NCBI RefSeq assembly: GCF_014636315.1 | Contig: NZ_BMED01000008.1 | Span: forward strand, 78,506-142,505 | Length of the DNA: 64,000 bases | Origin: Parundibacterium terreum | Lineage (GTDB): Bacteria; Pseudomonadota; Gammaproteobacteria; Burkholderiales; Burkholderiaceae_D | Reading direction: 5' to 3' | In this document: positions 39,030 to 47,289 of the stretch, one piece after another | How the letters are laid out: every line of letters begins with the position of its first letter | How positions within the stretch are numbered: position 1 is the stretch's first letter | Translations under genes and position numbers: made by a program | The notes under the pieces: model-generated | The model's input: only the letters and a program-made list of their open reading frames with translations | What the model was told of the DNA's origin: nothing | Databases searched by the model: none

Positions 39030-39572
39030 TTACGAAAGCACTTTCTTAGTATGGTCAATTTTCTGGTTACTGTCGATGACCGGTGCGGATGCCAACTCAA
39101 TCTTGTCTTTTGCGGTTGCGGCAACTTCTTTATCTACGTATAACTTCTTGATTCCGTACATTTCCTTACGGGCCCATGAAATATATTCGGCGAACTTAAC
39201 TTCAATGAACTCTGGTTTGACCTGCCGCTGGACCTCACTTCGCTTGGAATCCAATTCGGCACTCAGTTCCTCAAGCGCCATAGAAGTAAGTGAGGCATTC
39301 GCGTACCTGTCGCCATAACGCAGCACCGTGCGGATTGTTGCTGAAGCGCTTGCCAGTGCAGTGACGACAATCGCCATTAGCCTCCACCACATTTCGTAAT
39401 AATTGCCTGATGGGTTGTAAGTGACAAAAGCGGGAGCCGCAACGCCAAGCAAAATTGTCAGTACCGTGAAGAACTGATGCTTCATTTGCATATTTTCTGC
39501 TTTGCACTTTAATTCGAATGCCTCGTCGCGTATATCTTTGATGACGGAGACAATCGCATCTTCTTCTGTCAT
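39030..39572 (-). CDS. SLATT/DUF4231-like two-TM protein
   Basis: A 180-residue protein. An N-terminal acidic helix is followed by two TM helices (HQFFTVLTILLGVAAPAFVTY, about 31-51; WWRLMAIVVTALASASATI, about 62-80), then long charged helices (ASLTSMALEELSAELDSKRSEVQ, about 92-114). This pattern resembles SLATT and DUF4231 proteins. In those families a 2TM unit is often an effector, possibly membrane-disrupting, coupled to nucleotide-signalling partners such as SMODS cyclases. No such partner is next to it here. The start has a strong GGGGGA ribosome site. It is flanked by gene-poor island DNA. Confidence 0.6.
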   Translation of the reverse strand: MTEEDAIVSVIKDIRDEAFELKCKAENMQMKHQFFTVLTILLGVAAPAFVTYNPSGNYYEMWWRLMAIVVTALASASATIRTVLRYGDRYANASLTSMALEELSAELDSKRSEVQRQVKPEFIEVKFAEYISWARKEMYGIKKLYVDKEVAATAKDKIELASAPVIDSNQKIDHTKKVLS

Positions 39573-39897
39573 AAGTCCCCCAATTTTGTAGGGCAGCCTT
39601 TGTTCGATTAGCTACAATCACTATCCAGCACAATTTTTTTTGGCTATAGGAAATCCCCAAACTAGACAAACGCGGTCAGTCAGTTATCAACTCTCATCTA
39701 ATGGCTCGGCATGGTATGAAAGGAATCAACAGAAGGAATTAATGTTTTCTGTCGAGAGCGATTCCTTCATTTAGGAATATCGGCGTTGAAAGTTAAACCA
39801 CTAAAAGTAAAATCGGAAAAACCCCTCCCCACCCGAACCGCTGCCCTAATCTAGGGGCAAGCGATTTTGCTGGTTTAGGCCATTGCATGGCACAACG
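39573..39897. other. Island intergenic stretch, no gene seen
   Basis: About 325 bp of AT-rich DNA between two leftward genes. It probably holds the promoter of the SLATT-like gene. I see no supported coding frame. Confidence 0.4.
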
Positions 39898-40911
39898 TTA
39901 TTGGTCTACGGTATAGCATAAGCGGCCATATTGGCCTACCCCGTGACTGCTTCCTTCAACGGAATATACAGTGATACCTCCAGTATCTAAAAATCCCGCA
40001 GGACAGCCCGGTGGCGATGGTAAAGGAAATGGGGCTCGGTCAGTGTATTGAATATTGAAGCGAAACTTATCTAGGCGAGAATTTGTTCGACTAACATTAG
40101 AGCTAGTGGTTGTCAGTGACGACTCTAGGATGGCCAAACGTGTTGCTATATCGGCAGCGTCGTCGGTAGCGACTGTTGTCTGCTTCGGAATGTACACGGA
40201 ATAATTCCCATTGGGAACTATATTAGTAAATAGCGTCACGGTGGCAGTGTCGTAAATGGTGTTTCCCTTTGCATCTTTTGTGCCTGTTCGAGTACACCCT
40301 AAACTCACCGTATCATTGTTTGCTAAAGTTACTTTGGTATTTTTATCGAATTTGACAGCAGTAGCGCTTTTAGGCGTTTGCCCATAGCATTGCACGGCCC
40401 CTTCAACTTGGATTCCGTTAATGGTCACAGGTCGGTTAAAGCCGGGCGCAACTTGAAAGTTGAAGCTTTGGGCGCTGACCACCTGATGGCGTAATACCAC
40501 GTTTTGAGCGGCTAACGCCATGCATTGGTCGAAAGACTGATATGCCCGACTAACGGTAGTGACCTTTACAGCCGATTGGTCCGACAGCGCGACGGTGCTG
40601 GAATCATAATTCTTACAGAAATTCTTCATCGCTTCTTGAGAGGAACCGTAGGAGCCAGTGAATTTAATTGGAATTGCATCAACCACAGCGTCCAGACCGA
40701 GACCAAATTTGCTGCTCTTGGCGGAACCACTTGCCTCGCAATAATTGTCATGAACGGAATTAAGATACTCGGATGAGCTTGTTTGGATTGAATATTCCCT
40801 TAACCCATCAGTGATGATTGTTTTGCAAGCATCATATATAGTTTCTGTTTGACCTACTATCGGTGTAAGGGCGAAGGCTGGAAGCAAAAAACTTAGCGCT
40901 ACTTTTTTCAT
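39898..40911 (-). CDS. Large secreted protein of unknown function
   Basis: A 337-residue protein with a signal peptide (MKKVALSFLLPAFALTPIVG). Cysteines recur (YDACKT, NYCEAS, NFCKNY, FDQCMA, VQCYGQ, LGCTRT, PGCPAG, RLCYTV), suggesting periplasmic disulfides. A segment near residues 255-285 (AADIATRLAILESSLTTTSSNVSRTNSRLDKF) looks like a short coiled coil, perhaps trimeric. The C-terminus is Gly/Pro-rich. I do not recognise the family. It is monocistronic, with an AT-rich promoter region upstream. Confidence 0.65.
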   Translation of the reverse strand: MKKVALSFLLPAFALTPIVGQTETIYDACKTIITDGLREYSIQTSSSEYLNSVHDNYCEASGSAKSSKFGLGLDAVVDAIPIKFTGSYGSSQEAMKNFCKNYDSSTVALSDQSAVKVTTVSRAYQSFDQCMALAAQNVVLRHQVVSAQSFNFQVAPGFNRPVTINGIQVEGAVQCYGQTPKSATAVKFDKNTKVTLANNDTVSLGCTRTGTKDAKGNTIYDTATVTLFTNIVPNGNYSVYIPKQTTVATDDAADIATRLAILESSLTTTSSNVSRTNSRLDKFRFNIQYTDRAPFPLPSPPGCPAGFLDTGGITVYSVEGSSHGVGQYGRLCYTVDQ

Positions 40912-41406
40912 AAAACCTCCATGTTTTAATGAATACTGAGCTGTTAGCTATTAATTTTAAATTTGCACCAGTTCTGCTTAATCATGTGTTTCCGAACCTT
41001 AATAACAATAGTTTACTTTTTTGCAAAATTCAATATTGTTAATTATCTTCTAGGTTTTGTTGTTTTAGAGGACTCAAGTTAATCTAGTGTTAAAGGAAGG
41101 ACGAGCTCAACATCAAGATGGCAGTAGGGTAAATGATTGTATTTTTGATTTTAATAATTATTTAAAAGCAACATATAATTAAATGGACAGGTCACTACGG
41201 AAATCTTGCTTCATTGGATTAATCAAACAGTCACTTGGGGTTGCCACCATTACAATCGGAGGAGCCCAGAAATCGGTTGTGACAATTTCGGCTGTAAAAT
41301 CTGCAAATTAGATGACTAATAGCAATCAGTTTTGTCGCGTTCCGAACATTTTTTTTGATAGGTTGGACGGATTGTTCAAAGAACTCATAGGACATTGGGA
41401 ATTATT
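40912..41406. other. AT-rich divergent region of the island
   Basis: About 495 bp between the secreted protein gene and the heparin-lyase-like gene. It includes a 42-codon open frame at 41183-41311 (MDRSLRKSC...VKSAN) with a TATAAT just before it, but no ribosome site. I do not count it as a gene. Confidence 0.4.
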
Positions 41407-42168
41407 ATGGGTAAGCAGCCAGACAATGGTCAGAACGGTGTTTCGGACTGGGTATTTGAGTACGAAAGGTCACATTCAGCGAACCGTGAATATTCCTATC
41501 AGGAGATAACTTCTGACGCGAACATATTTCGACGGTGCCTGAAATCAGAGCGATTCGAAATACGGACGGGAGACGTCAGCGAACCTGACCGCATTCGAAC
41601 CGACGGAATTCGCGAGCGCTCGGAAATGGCTCAAATGGAACCGCGAAACTACGAAGAAGAAAAATTTTGGTATGGCTGGTCATTCTTTATTCCAGCTAAT
41701 TATGTAGAGTCGGGAAATGCGCCTGGTACATCGAAGACAGTTGCAATAGCCCAGTTTCATCAGGAACCGTGTGACCACGACGCACAATGGTATCCGGCAT
41801 TCATGTTCGGGAAGAAATATGATGGCCCTTTTGTATTGAGAGTCTTTCCGACGCATCCTACTTTAGCGCAAGCGGAAATTGAACTGCTTAGCCAAGCGGA
41901 TTTCGCGGGCAAGTGGCATGACGTCGTTGTCGAAGCAATGTGGAGCACTAGAGGGAATGGCTATTTTCATGTTTGGGTTGATGACGTGCTTAAGCACAAG
42001 CACATAGGTCCGACGATGTCAAAAGATAATGTAAGCGTCTATTTTAAATACGGCGTTTATCGTCCATCGACGCCGAAATTACCTGTCACTACAGTCGTTT
42101 ATTTCGACAAACCAAAACGGGCGAAAACACGCGCCGAGGTTGATATTCGAATGCTCGAAAAAAACTAA
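41407..42168 (+). CDS. Heparin-lyase-I-like polysaccharide lyase family protein
   Basis: A 253-residue protein resembling the heparin lyase I/PL20 beta-jelly-roll group: ERSEMAQMEPRNYEEEKFWYGWSFFIPANYV, then VAIAQFH, WHDVVVEAMWSTRGNGYFHVWVDDV and VYFKYGVYRPS, all in family order. Such enzymes cleave uronate-containing polysaccharides by beta-elimination. Unlike most relatives it has no signal peptide from ATG 41407 (GGGA 8 nt upstream). That is odd for an enzyme with an extracellular substrate; export by another route or a lost leader is possible. Confidence 0.72.
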   Translation: MGKQPDNGQNGVSDWVFEYERSHSANREYSYQEITSDANIFRRCLKSERFEIRTGDVSEPDRIRTDGIRERSEMAQMEPRNYEEEKFWYGWSFFIPANYVESGNAPGTSKTVAIAQFHQEPCDHDAQWYPAFMFGKKYDGPFVLRVFPTHPTLAQAEIELLSQADFAGKWHDVVVEAMWSTRGNGYFHVWVDDVLKHKHIGPTMSKDNVSVYFKYGVYRPSTPKLPVTTVVYFDKPKRAKTRAEVDIRMLEKN

Positions 42169-42718
42169 TTGGTCATTTCTTCTCCAGTACCAACACACCT
42201 CGTATAACTGGTTACCCATCGCGAGTTCAGCAGCGCGCTCAACCTGACGATAATTCTGGCGCCCGTGCTATCGCACGTGGAATTAACTGAGGTCAGAGGC
42301 GGCCGGCGGATAATGCCATCACGTTGCTGCTGCCGCACCAGTTCCTTCCCTGGCTCGCGCCTCTTGAAATCGCAAGCCTTGTCTGAGTCTAGGGCGAGAT
42401 GTAAAAGTTTGTCGTAGCTACCCGTTTGTTTGCCCTTGGAAATTTACCAATCATAGTCCACCATTCTAGGCATCATAAGGTCGAAGACTCGCTTGCCCGG
42501 TTCGTTGTATGTTGTCAGATAGTCGTGAACGTTGGTGCTCAGTACAGTATTCAGCGTTGAAAAGGCTTGGTCGTAGCCCTGTGGGGGAGGTGTGCCCACA
42601 TGACGTTGAGTAGACGAGGAACGTCATCATTTCATGGTTGCATGCTCTCGCTTCGCAGTTCCTTTCCATACATCAATACGGGTGATGAAAAGTTTTAAAA
42701 TAACAATATCGTGGTCCA
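42169..42718. other. Gene-poor island stretch with a possible decayed frame
   Basis: About 550 bp without an intact gene. On the reverse strand a frame with protein-like composition is noted separately. The rest, including 42180-42420, shows no supported frame and resembles degraded sequence. Confidence 0.4.
42444..42623 (-). pseudogene. Possible C-terminal gene remnant
   Basis: A 59-codon frame without a start codon reads ...GYDQAFSTLNTVLSTNVHD... and ends VDYDW-stop. Its composition is more protein-like than the alternative frames and it ends cleanly, suggesting the 3' end of a lost gene. No family is recognised; it could be chance. Confidence 0.25.
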
Positions 42719-42769
42719 CGAATCATTTGCACAACGGAGTGTTATACACTAAGATATGCAAATGATTCG
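42719..42769 (+). promoter_or_regulatory. abiE promoter with 13-bp inverted repeat
   Basis: CGAATCATTTGCA (42719-42731) and TGCAAATGATTCG (42757-42769) are a perfect inverted repeat. The left arm contains a -35-like TTGCAC (42727-42732), 17 nt before a -10-like TAAGAT (42750-42755). The right arm covers the abiEi start codons. AbiEi antitoxins are known to repress their own promoter by binding inverted repeats, so this is the likely operator. Confidence 0.8.
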
Positions 42770-43607
42770 CGACCAACTACCCCTTGCTAGGCCCTCGCAT
42801 CGGCACCGAATGGTCAGTGCTGCTAAACGTTTCATACAGGCCAGCCAGGCTATTGGCAAGATATCTTTTACTATCGCGGAACTCTGCAAGGACACGGGGC
42901 TGTCAGTGATAGCCGCTCGGGACCAATTAAAGCGCTTGGGAGAACAAGTTGTCAGAGTGTCGCCACGCCAAGATTTTTTTCTCATTGTAAGTCCAGAACA
43001 ATTTGCTATGGGCGCACCGCCTGCTTCTTGGTGGCTCCACGCTTATTTCCATCAGCAAAAAAGTCCTTACTACCTTGCCTTACTATCGGCTGCCGCTGAA
43101 TACGAATCATCTCACCAAGCAGTCCAAGTGGTCCAAGTTATTACGGACAAACCTCGCCGAGAGATAAGCGTCGGTCGAATTCGTATTCAGTTTTTTGTTA
43201 AAAAAAACATTACGACCGCACAGCAAACTCGACTTCCTAACGCTTTTGCACCTTTGAACGTTAGTACTCCGGAAACAACAGCATTGGACCTCCTAAGATA
43301 CGCTCATCGCATCGGCGGACTCGGCCGTGCTACCCAGGCCATTCAAGGCATGCTCTCCAAATTCACGAAAGCTGGTCTTCGAATTGCCCTTGATAATGAG
43401 AAAGAGGATTCCACTGTTCAGCGCCTAGGCTATGTTCTAGAAACTCTTGAACAACACAAGTTTTATCCTCTAGTAGACCGCCGATTACCACGAGAAGTTA
43501 AACGTATCCCGCTTGAACTTCACAAGCAAGATGAGCCAACTCAGACAATACCCTTTTCGAACAGGTGGTCTGTCTTTATCAACGCTGACATAACTGAACT
43601 TTCATGA
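42756..43607 (+). CDS. abiEi: Type IV toxin-antitoxin antitoxin AbiEi
   Basis: A 283-residue protein with the AbiEi layout: N-terminal winged helix (HRMVSAAKRFIQASQAIGKISFTIAEL...AARDQLKRLGEQVVRVSP, about 15-75) and a C-terminal antitoxin domain with TPETTALDLLRYAHRIGGLGRATQAIQGML (about 169-198). AbiEi represses the operon and neutralises AbiEii; together they cause phage-induced growth arrest. The start may be ATG 42756 or 42762; the latter would coincide with the predicted transcription start, giving a leaderless message. It overlaps abiEii by four bases. Confidence 0.85.
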   Translation: MQMIRDQLPLARPSHRHRMVSAAKRFIQASQAIGKISFTIAELCKDTGLSVIAARDQLKRLGEQVVRVSPRQDFFLIVSPEQFAMGAPPASWWLHAYFHQQKSPYYLALLSAAAEYESSHQAVQVVQVITDKPRREISVGRIRIQFFVKKNITTAQQTRLPNAFAPLNVSTPETTALDLLRYAHRIGGLGRATQAIQGMLSKFTKAGLRIALDNEKEDSTVQRLGYVLETLEQHKFYPLVDRRLPREVKRIPLELHKQDEPTQTIPFSNRWSVFINADITELS

Positions 43608-44452
43608 CTCCACTTACACGTCAAGACGTATTACTTCATCAAGCACAAGTTCCATGGCCTGTGCTTTATCAAGTGGAGCAAGACCTCCTTCTTTGCAGAG
43701 CAATGGTCGCAATCTTCAATGATGACTTTCTTTCGCAGCAAGTCGCGATGCGAGGCGGCACAGTTCTTCATAAGGTTCATTTGGCCCCTGCGTCACGCTA
43801 TTCTGAGGACATCGACCTCGTGGTAGTTGGAGACCGGCCCGAGGAACACATCCGAGCAGCAATAAAGCGAGTATTGAAGGACGTACTGGGTACCCATCAA
43901 ACTTGGGGCTGGGAATCGTTGAAACTTGCGGTACGCAACATTGCACAACCCTCGCGTATTCTCCGGGTCATATATCAGGTCCCTTCGGTTATCGACCCAG
44001 GGCGAACCTTGAAAATTGAGGTTGAGGCAAATGTCTCTGAGCGGACACCCTTTATGCCCGTCAAGCGATTTCCATTCTCCATCCAATTTCAGGGGGCGGA
44101 GTTGTCTACCGAGATACCCTCGTTTGACATTCATGAGATGCTAGGAACTAAAATGCGTGCGTTATTCCAGCGGAAAAAAGGGCGAGACCTCTTTGACCTA
44201 TACTGGGCTTTGGCGCAAAACACCACGGAACCGGTTAACGGAGTTGATGTCATTAAGTGTTTCCAACACTATATGAATGAGGAAAAAACCACTGTTCCTC
44301 GACAAGAGTTTCTAGAACACTTAGATATTCGCTTGAAGGATAGTGGATTTTGCTCAGATATGACTGCCTTGCTACGAGCAGGCTTGGAGTATGACGTGCA
44401 ATTAGCCGGCACTTACATTCGCGATAACCTTATTATGAGCTTGGATGAGTAA
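43604..44452 (+). CDS. abiEii: Type IV toxin AbiEii, nucleotidyltransferase
   Basis: A 282-residue DNA polymerase-beta-fold nucleotidyltransferase. Motif I is RGGTVLHKVH...RYSEDIDLVV (about 46-71), with the two catalytic acids in EDIDL. The later KMRALFQRKKGRDLFDLYWAL (about 183-203) carries the conserved Lys/Arg-Asp motif of AbiEii toxins. Related toxins (MenT type) add nucleotides to tRNA acceptor ends and stop translation. ATGA overlap with abiEi indicates coupled synthesis. No key residue appears lost, so the system should be functional. Confidence 0.87.
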   Translation: MTPLTRQDVLLHQAQVPWPVLYQVEQDLLLCRAMVAIFNDDFLSQQVAMRGGTVLHKVHLAPASRYSEDIDLVVVGDRPEEHIRAAIKRVLKDVLGTHQTWGWESLKLAVRNIAQPSRILRVIYQVPSVIDPGRTLKIEVEANVSERTPFMPVKRFPFSIQFQGAELSTEIPSFDIHEMLGTKMRALFQRKKGRDLFDLYWALAQNTTEPVNGVDVIKCFQHYMNEEKTTVPRQEFLEHLDIRLKDSGFCSDMTALLRAGLEYDVQLAGTYIRDNLIMSLDE

Positions 44453-44541
44453 TCGCAAGGCATTGCGCATGAACACATAGGTTATTTCAGAGCGCATTTC
44501 GATTGATGCACTGTTCACATAGATGCCCATCAGCACGGCCG

Positions 44542-45591
44542 TCATCTTACCTTGTTCAAGCAGTTCACAATTGCATCCCATCTTCCGTCTTTAAGCCACT
44601 TGCGATAGTAGAACCTAGCCAAATTTAATTTATTATCTGGAAAGCTTGTTTTTTGCCACGCTATCCCGCAACCTATTTTCCGAATAAGTGCATCAATCAT
44701 CGGTCGCAAGTCGAACTTACTACCTTCACGACAATGCGTTTTGCCAGATTCAATGATTGCCGAAACGTCCGACCATTCGTTGTCTGTGAGAGCCCAATCT
44801 CCGTTGTCGTGCAAATTGATGGTCGAACTGAGAGTGATACCACCGCACTCGGTACTACCGAGCCTGGGACCGACGTCATTCAAATCGAAGTTTGTCAAAC
44901 TGTTGGCGGCAAATTCAAAAGGACACTCATCCGTGGCCAACCGCCTTAAGCGGATTTCCGTTACTAAGAAATATTGTCTCGTGCGACGTCCACGGAATAT
45001 CGCCGACAAGGTTCCTAACGGCAAATCTGCTGATATCAGACCACATAAAGCGTGTCGAAATATGCTATTCCAGAATTTGTTTGCGGAAGGAAAAGACCAC
45101 ATCCATGCGAGGGTACGTCTGTGTCCTTCCGTATAGTAGGGAGATGCGCGCGTACGCCCGTCGGCAGTCGTGGGTGAATGAAGTCGCATGTCCAGAAATT
45201 CTACATCAGACGGAACTCCCTTCATGGGTATGCAAAGCCGCTCAAGGCCGGCCGGCGAGAATAAATCCGGAAACACCTTGTGCTTGGGTCGGAAAAACGC
45301 ATGCATTAGTACCAGGGCTGGTATTAGATACCTAATCCCATTGGATTCAATTTCAAAGACGGAATGACTTTCGTCTATGCCTTGGGGGAAGTCCGCCAGA
45401 GCCAAATAGATGGTGGGACGGCATTTCTTCCAGTCGGAAAAGTTGGTCGTAATTCTTATGGAGTCTGAATCGGTCTTAAGGGACAAGTCGGTCAACTCAT
45501 TAATAGAGCATTTTGCCCGCTCGCCGTCCAGGTCGACTGTCTGCACGCACAACTTCCCGTCTTCGTCCCTCATAAATTTTTCTGCCCACAT
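44542..45591 (-). CDS. Unknown protein with C-terminal IS5-type helix-turn-helix (DUF4096)
   Basis: About 349 residues from ATG 45591. The first about 270 residues match no family I know and include an aromatic, His-rich stretch (LVLMHAFFRPKHKVFPDL). The last about 80 (LTDNEWSDVSAIIESG...FDLRPMIDALIRKIGCGIAWQKTSFPDNK...FYYRKWLKDGRWDAIVNCL) match the N-terminal DUF4096 DNA-binding domain of IS5/IS1182-type transposases, but here it stands at the C-terminus and no DDE catalytic domain follows. So it is not an ordinary transposase. It could be a DNA-binding accessory protein of the island or a domesticated fusion. The open frame extends to 45750, but the upstream part overlaps another coding-like frame. 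Confidence 0.6.
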   Translation of the reverse strand: MWAEKFMRDEDGKLCVQTVDLDGERAKCSINELTDLSLKTDSDSIRITTNFSDWKKCRPTIYLALADFPQGIDESHSVFEIESNGIRYLIPALVLMHAFFRPKHKVFPDLFSPAGLERLCIPMKGVPSDVEFLDMRLHSPTTADGRTRASPYYTEGHRRTLAWMWSFPSANKFWNSIFRHALCGLISADLPLGTLSAIFRGRRTRQYFLVTEIRLRRLATDECPFEFAANSLTNFDLNDVGPRLGSTECGGITLSSTINLHDNGDWALTDNEWSDVSAIIESGKTHCREGSKFDLRPMIDALIRKIGCGIAWQKTSFPDNKLNLARFYYRKWLKDGRWDAIVNCLNKVR

Positions 45592-45595
45592 GATA

Positions 45596-45855
45596 TATCC
45601 CAACTTGAAAGGGACATAAGCAATGGCATTGCACTGGCGCGGTCTGTTGGAAGTTCTTTTGAACTCTCTGATGAAGAAAAACAAGTTCTTTCTGAGGATA
45701 TTAAATTTTGGGCGCAGCAACAGCTTGACGTGCCCAGGGGCGCGATGCAATTTTTTGGACCTTTCAGTAACGTAAAAACGGATATTGATTTTCTAGCTGA
45801 CTTAATAGAGCTAATGCCGCTCTTACTATTAGATAGAGATACCTGCGACGGATAA
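45596..45855 (+). pseudogene. Gene fragment without start
   Basis: A rightward frame reads QLERDISNGIALARSVGSS, then FELSDEEKQVLSEDIKFWA and ends LLLDRDTCDG-stop. It is amphipathic, acidic and clearly protein-like, but has no in-frame start codon with a ribosome site. It begins right where the leftward IS5-HTH gene starts (45591), suggesting an older gene whose 5' part was replaced. Family not recognised. Confidence 0.4.
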
Positions 45856-45907
45856 AGGTGCACTTGGGTCCACAGATTGCGAAATTTAATTTCAACAAGG
45901 ATAACTA

Positions 45908-46273
45908 ATGCACTCGGTGCTATTGAAAACGTTTGGTGGTCTGACAAAACAATATTATTTTCGCCAACTATTTTTCGCACTCCTTATTCCCGCACTCATC
46001 CTTTCCTTAATGAGTTTGGCCCACGATTCCCGTGGAACGCCATTCAGTTTTTATATTTTCGCCGTTGTAAATACTGGCCTATACCCATATTCGCGCTTCG
46101 TATATGAAAGCGTGATTAATTTCATCATTGGGGAAAATGTATTTTATGGAAACGCGATTTTTCTGATGGTCATAAAATTATTTACAATGATGCTGTGCTG
46201 GTTTTTTGCTGTATTTATCGCGCCAATCGGCCTGATATACCTCTACTTTTATCACAGTAAGACCGCGAACTAG
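45908..46273 (+). CDS. Small membrane protein of unknown function
   Basis: A 121-residue protein with three strongly hydrophobic helices: QLFFALLIPALILSLMSL (about 19-36), SFYIFAVVNTGLYPYSRFVY (about 47-66) and AIFLMVIKLFTMMLCWFFAVFIAPIGLIYLYFY (about 83-115). AAGGAT stands upstream of ATG 45908. No family is recognised. A small inner-membrane protein next to defence-type cargo could be an immunity or effector protein, but there is no direct support. Confidence 0.65.
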   Translation: MHSVLLKTFGGLTKQYYFRQLFFALLIPALILSLMSLAHDSRGTPFSFYIFAVVNTGLYPYSRFVYESVINFIIGENVFYGNAIFLMVIKLFTMMLCWFFAVFIAPIGLIYLYFYHSKTAN

Positions 46274-46339
46274 TCTACTTACTGGCTCTAGCGTTGAGTC
46301 TGCATTTGGTCCATGGGTATCCTGCCTAGGTTGCTGGCT

Positions 46340-46732
46340 TTAATTCTCCGGCTCAAGTAAGGAGTTCGGCGGTGCCTGCCAGCCGAGCAGTGATGCCGCA
46401 CGCTGAATGACCCAACGCATTTGGGCGGGCGTGCCCCAATTGGTTTCCAATAAGCGGAGGAGGTATAGGTCCAGGATATCGGCTTCTCTCATATGTGCTC
46501 GCTTGCCTGCCTTCGTGTCCAAGGAGGCTTCTTTGAACTGCTGGGCTAGGTCCTCGCAATAACACCAGTCGGCGTGCAGTTGGGGAGGAGTTCCTCCAGC
46601 CGGGTAAAATTTTCCTTCATATTGCTCAACGACGAACTTGGTTACCGAACCAGGCAGGGTCGAAATAGGACTCGGTCGCGGAAAGCTGTCAGGGACAGCG
46701 AATACGTCAGTCACAACGTGGCCCTTTGTCAT
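46340..46732 (-). CDS. Unknown protein downstream of HAD-type gene
   Basis: About 130 residues from ATG 46732 (MTKGHVVTDVFAVPDSF). The N-terminal half is Pro-rich with VEQYEGKFYPAGGTPPQLHADWCYCEDLAQQFKEA; the C-terminal half is helical (LDLYLLRLLETNWGTPAQMRWVIQRAASLLGW). No family is recognised. Its start overlaps the end of the upstream HAD frame by 26 bp, indicating a two-gene operon, perhaps a toxin/partner or repair pair. Confidence 0.55.
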   Translation of the reverse strand: MTKGHVVTDVFAVPDSFPRPSPISTLPGSVTKFVVEQYEGKFYPAGGTPPQLHADWCYCEDLAQQFKEASLDTKAGKRAHMREADILDLYLLRLLETNWGTPAQMRWVIQRAASLLGWQAPPNSLLEPEN

Positions 46733-47259
46733 TGGTGGCAAGCTGTGCACGCAAAATCTTTTGGGCCGTCCGTAGTTTTGGATATTTGAAGCCTTTCCAA
46801 GCATCACAAAGAACAGCATTCGCCTCCAGGGGCGAACCTTTTAGCGACTTACCTGAGAGCAGGTCGTCCAGAATGACGAAGGCGGCGGGGGGCAGCCGCG
46901 TTGTGGACATCCAACCAGCCAGCAATCTCCTCGGCCCGTTCGGTTTCGGCTGTGCGCGGTGTACGCCATTCCTGGTGCAGGTTGTCAGATACAAACTGGA
47001 GGCCGGTCCTTTTAAACAATTCGACGATTTGGTTTTGTTCGAGCAAAGAAGCCCACGACGATGAAATGACATACTGGGGTTTGAACTCGTCATGGAGTGC
47101 TCGCAAGTTCGCGCACAAAATGGAATCAAAAATTTGTACCCAAAGGTCGGTGTTGTAATCAAGGTCGTTTTGCCGGAACGCGAGGACGACGGCTGAACCT
47201 TTATAGTGGTTGGAAATGGATAACACGTCGTCGAAGTCGAGAAATACTATTGCATTCAC
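46707..47259 (-). pseudogene. HAD-type (Swiss-army-knife) phosphatase-like gene, frameshifted
   Basis: The first frame has NAIVFLDFDDVLSIS with the HAD motif I (DxDxV), then PQYVISSSWASLLE (motif II-like Ser) and EEIAGWLDVHN. It then runs into a short unrelated tail that stops at 46849. In the next frame the expected motif III continues: FVILDDLLSGKSLKGSPLEANAVLC. The shift occurs at a run of six G (46887-46892 on the + strand), so one base gained or lost separates the halves. It may be a true pseudogene, programmed slippage, or a sequencing error. GTG 47259 with GAGAGG upstream is the likely start; ATG 47283 is an alternative. Confidence 0.65.
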
Positions 47260-47289
47260 TTTGTGCCTCTCATCTTTCAGCAATCTTGA

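Noticed and set aside
41183-41311. 42-codon frame before the heparin-lyase-like gene
   Set aside because: No ribosome site and the -10-like box almost touches its start; too short to support.
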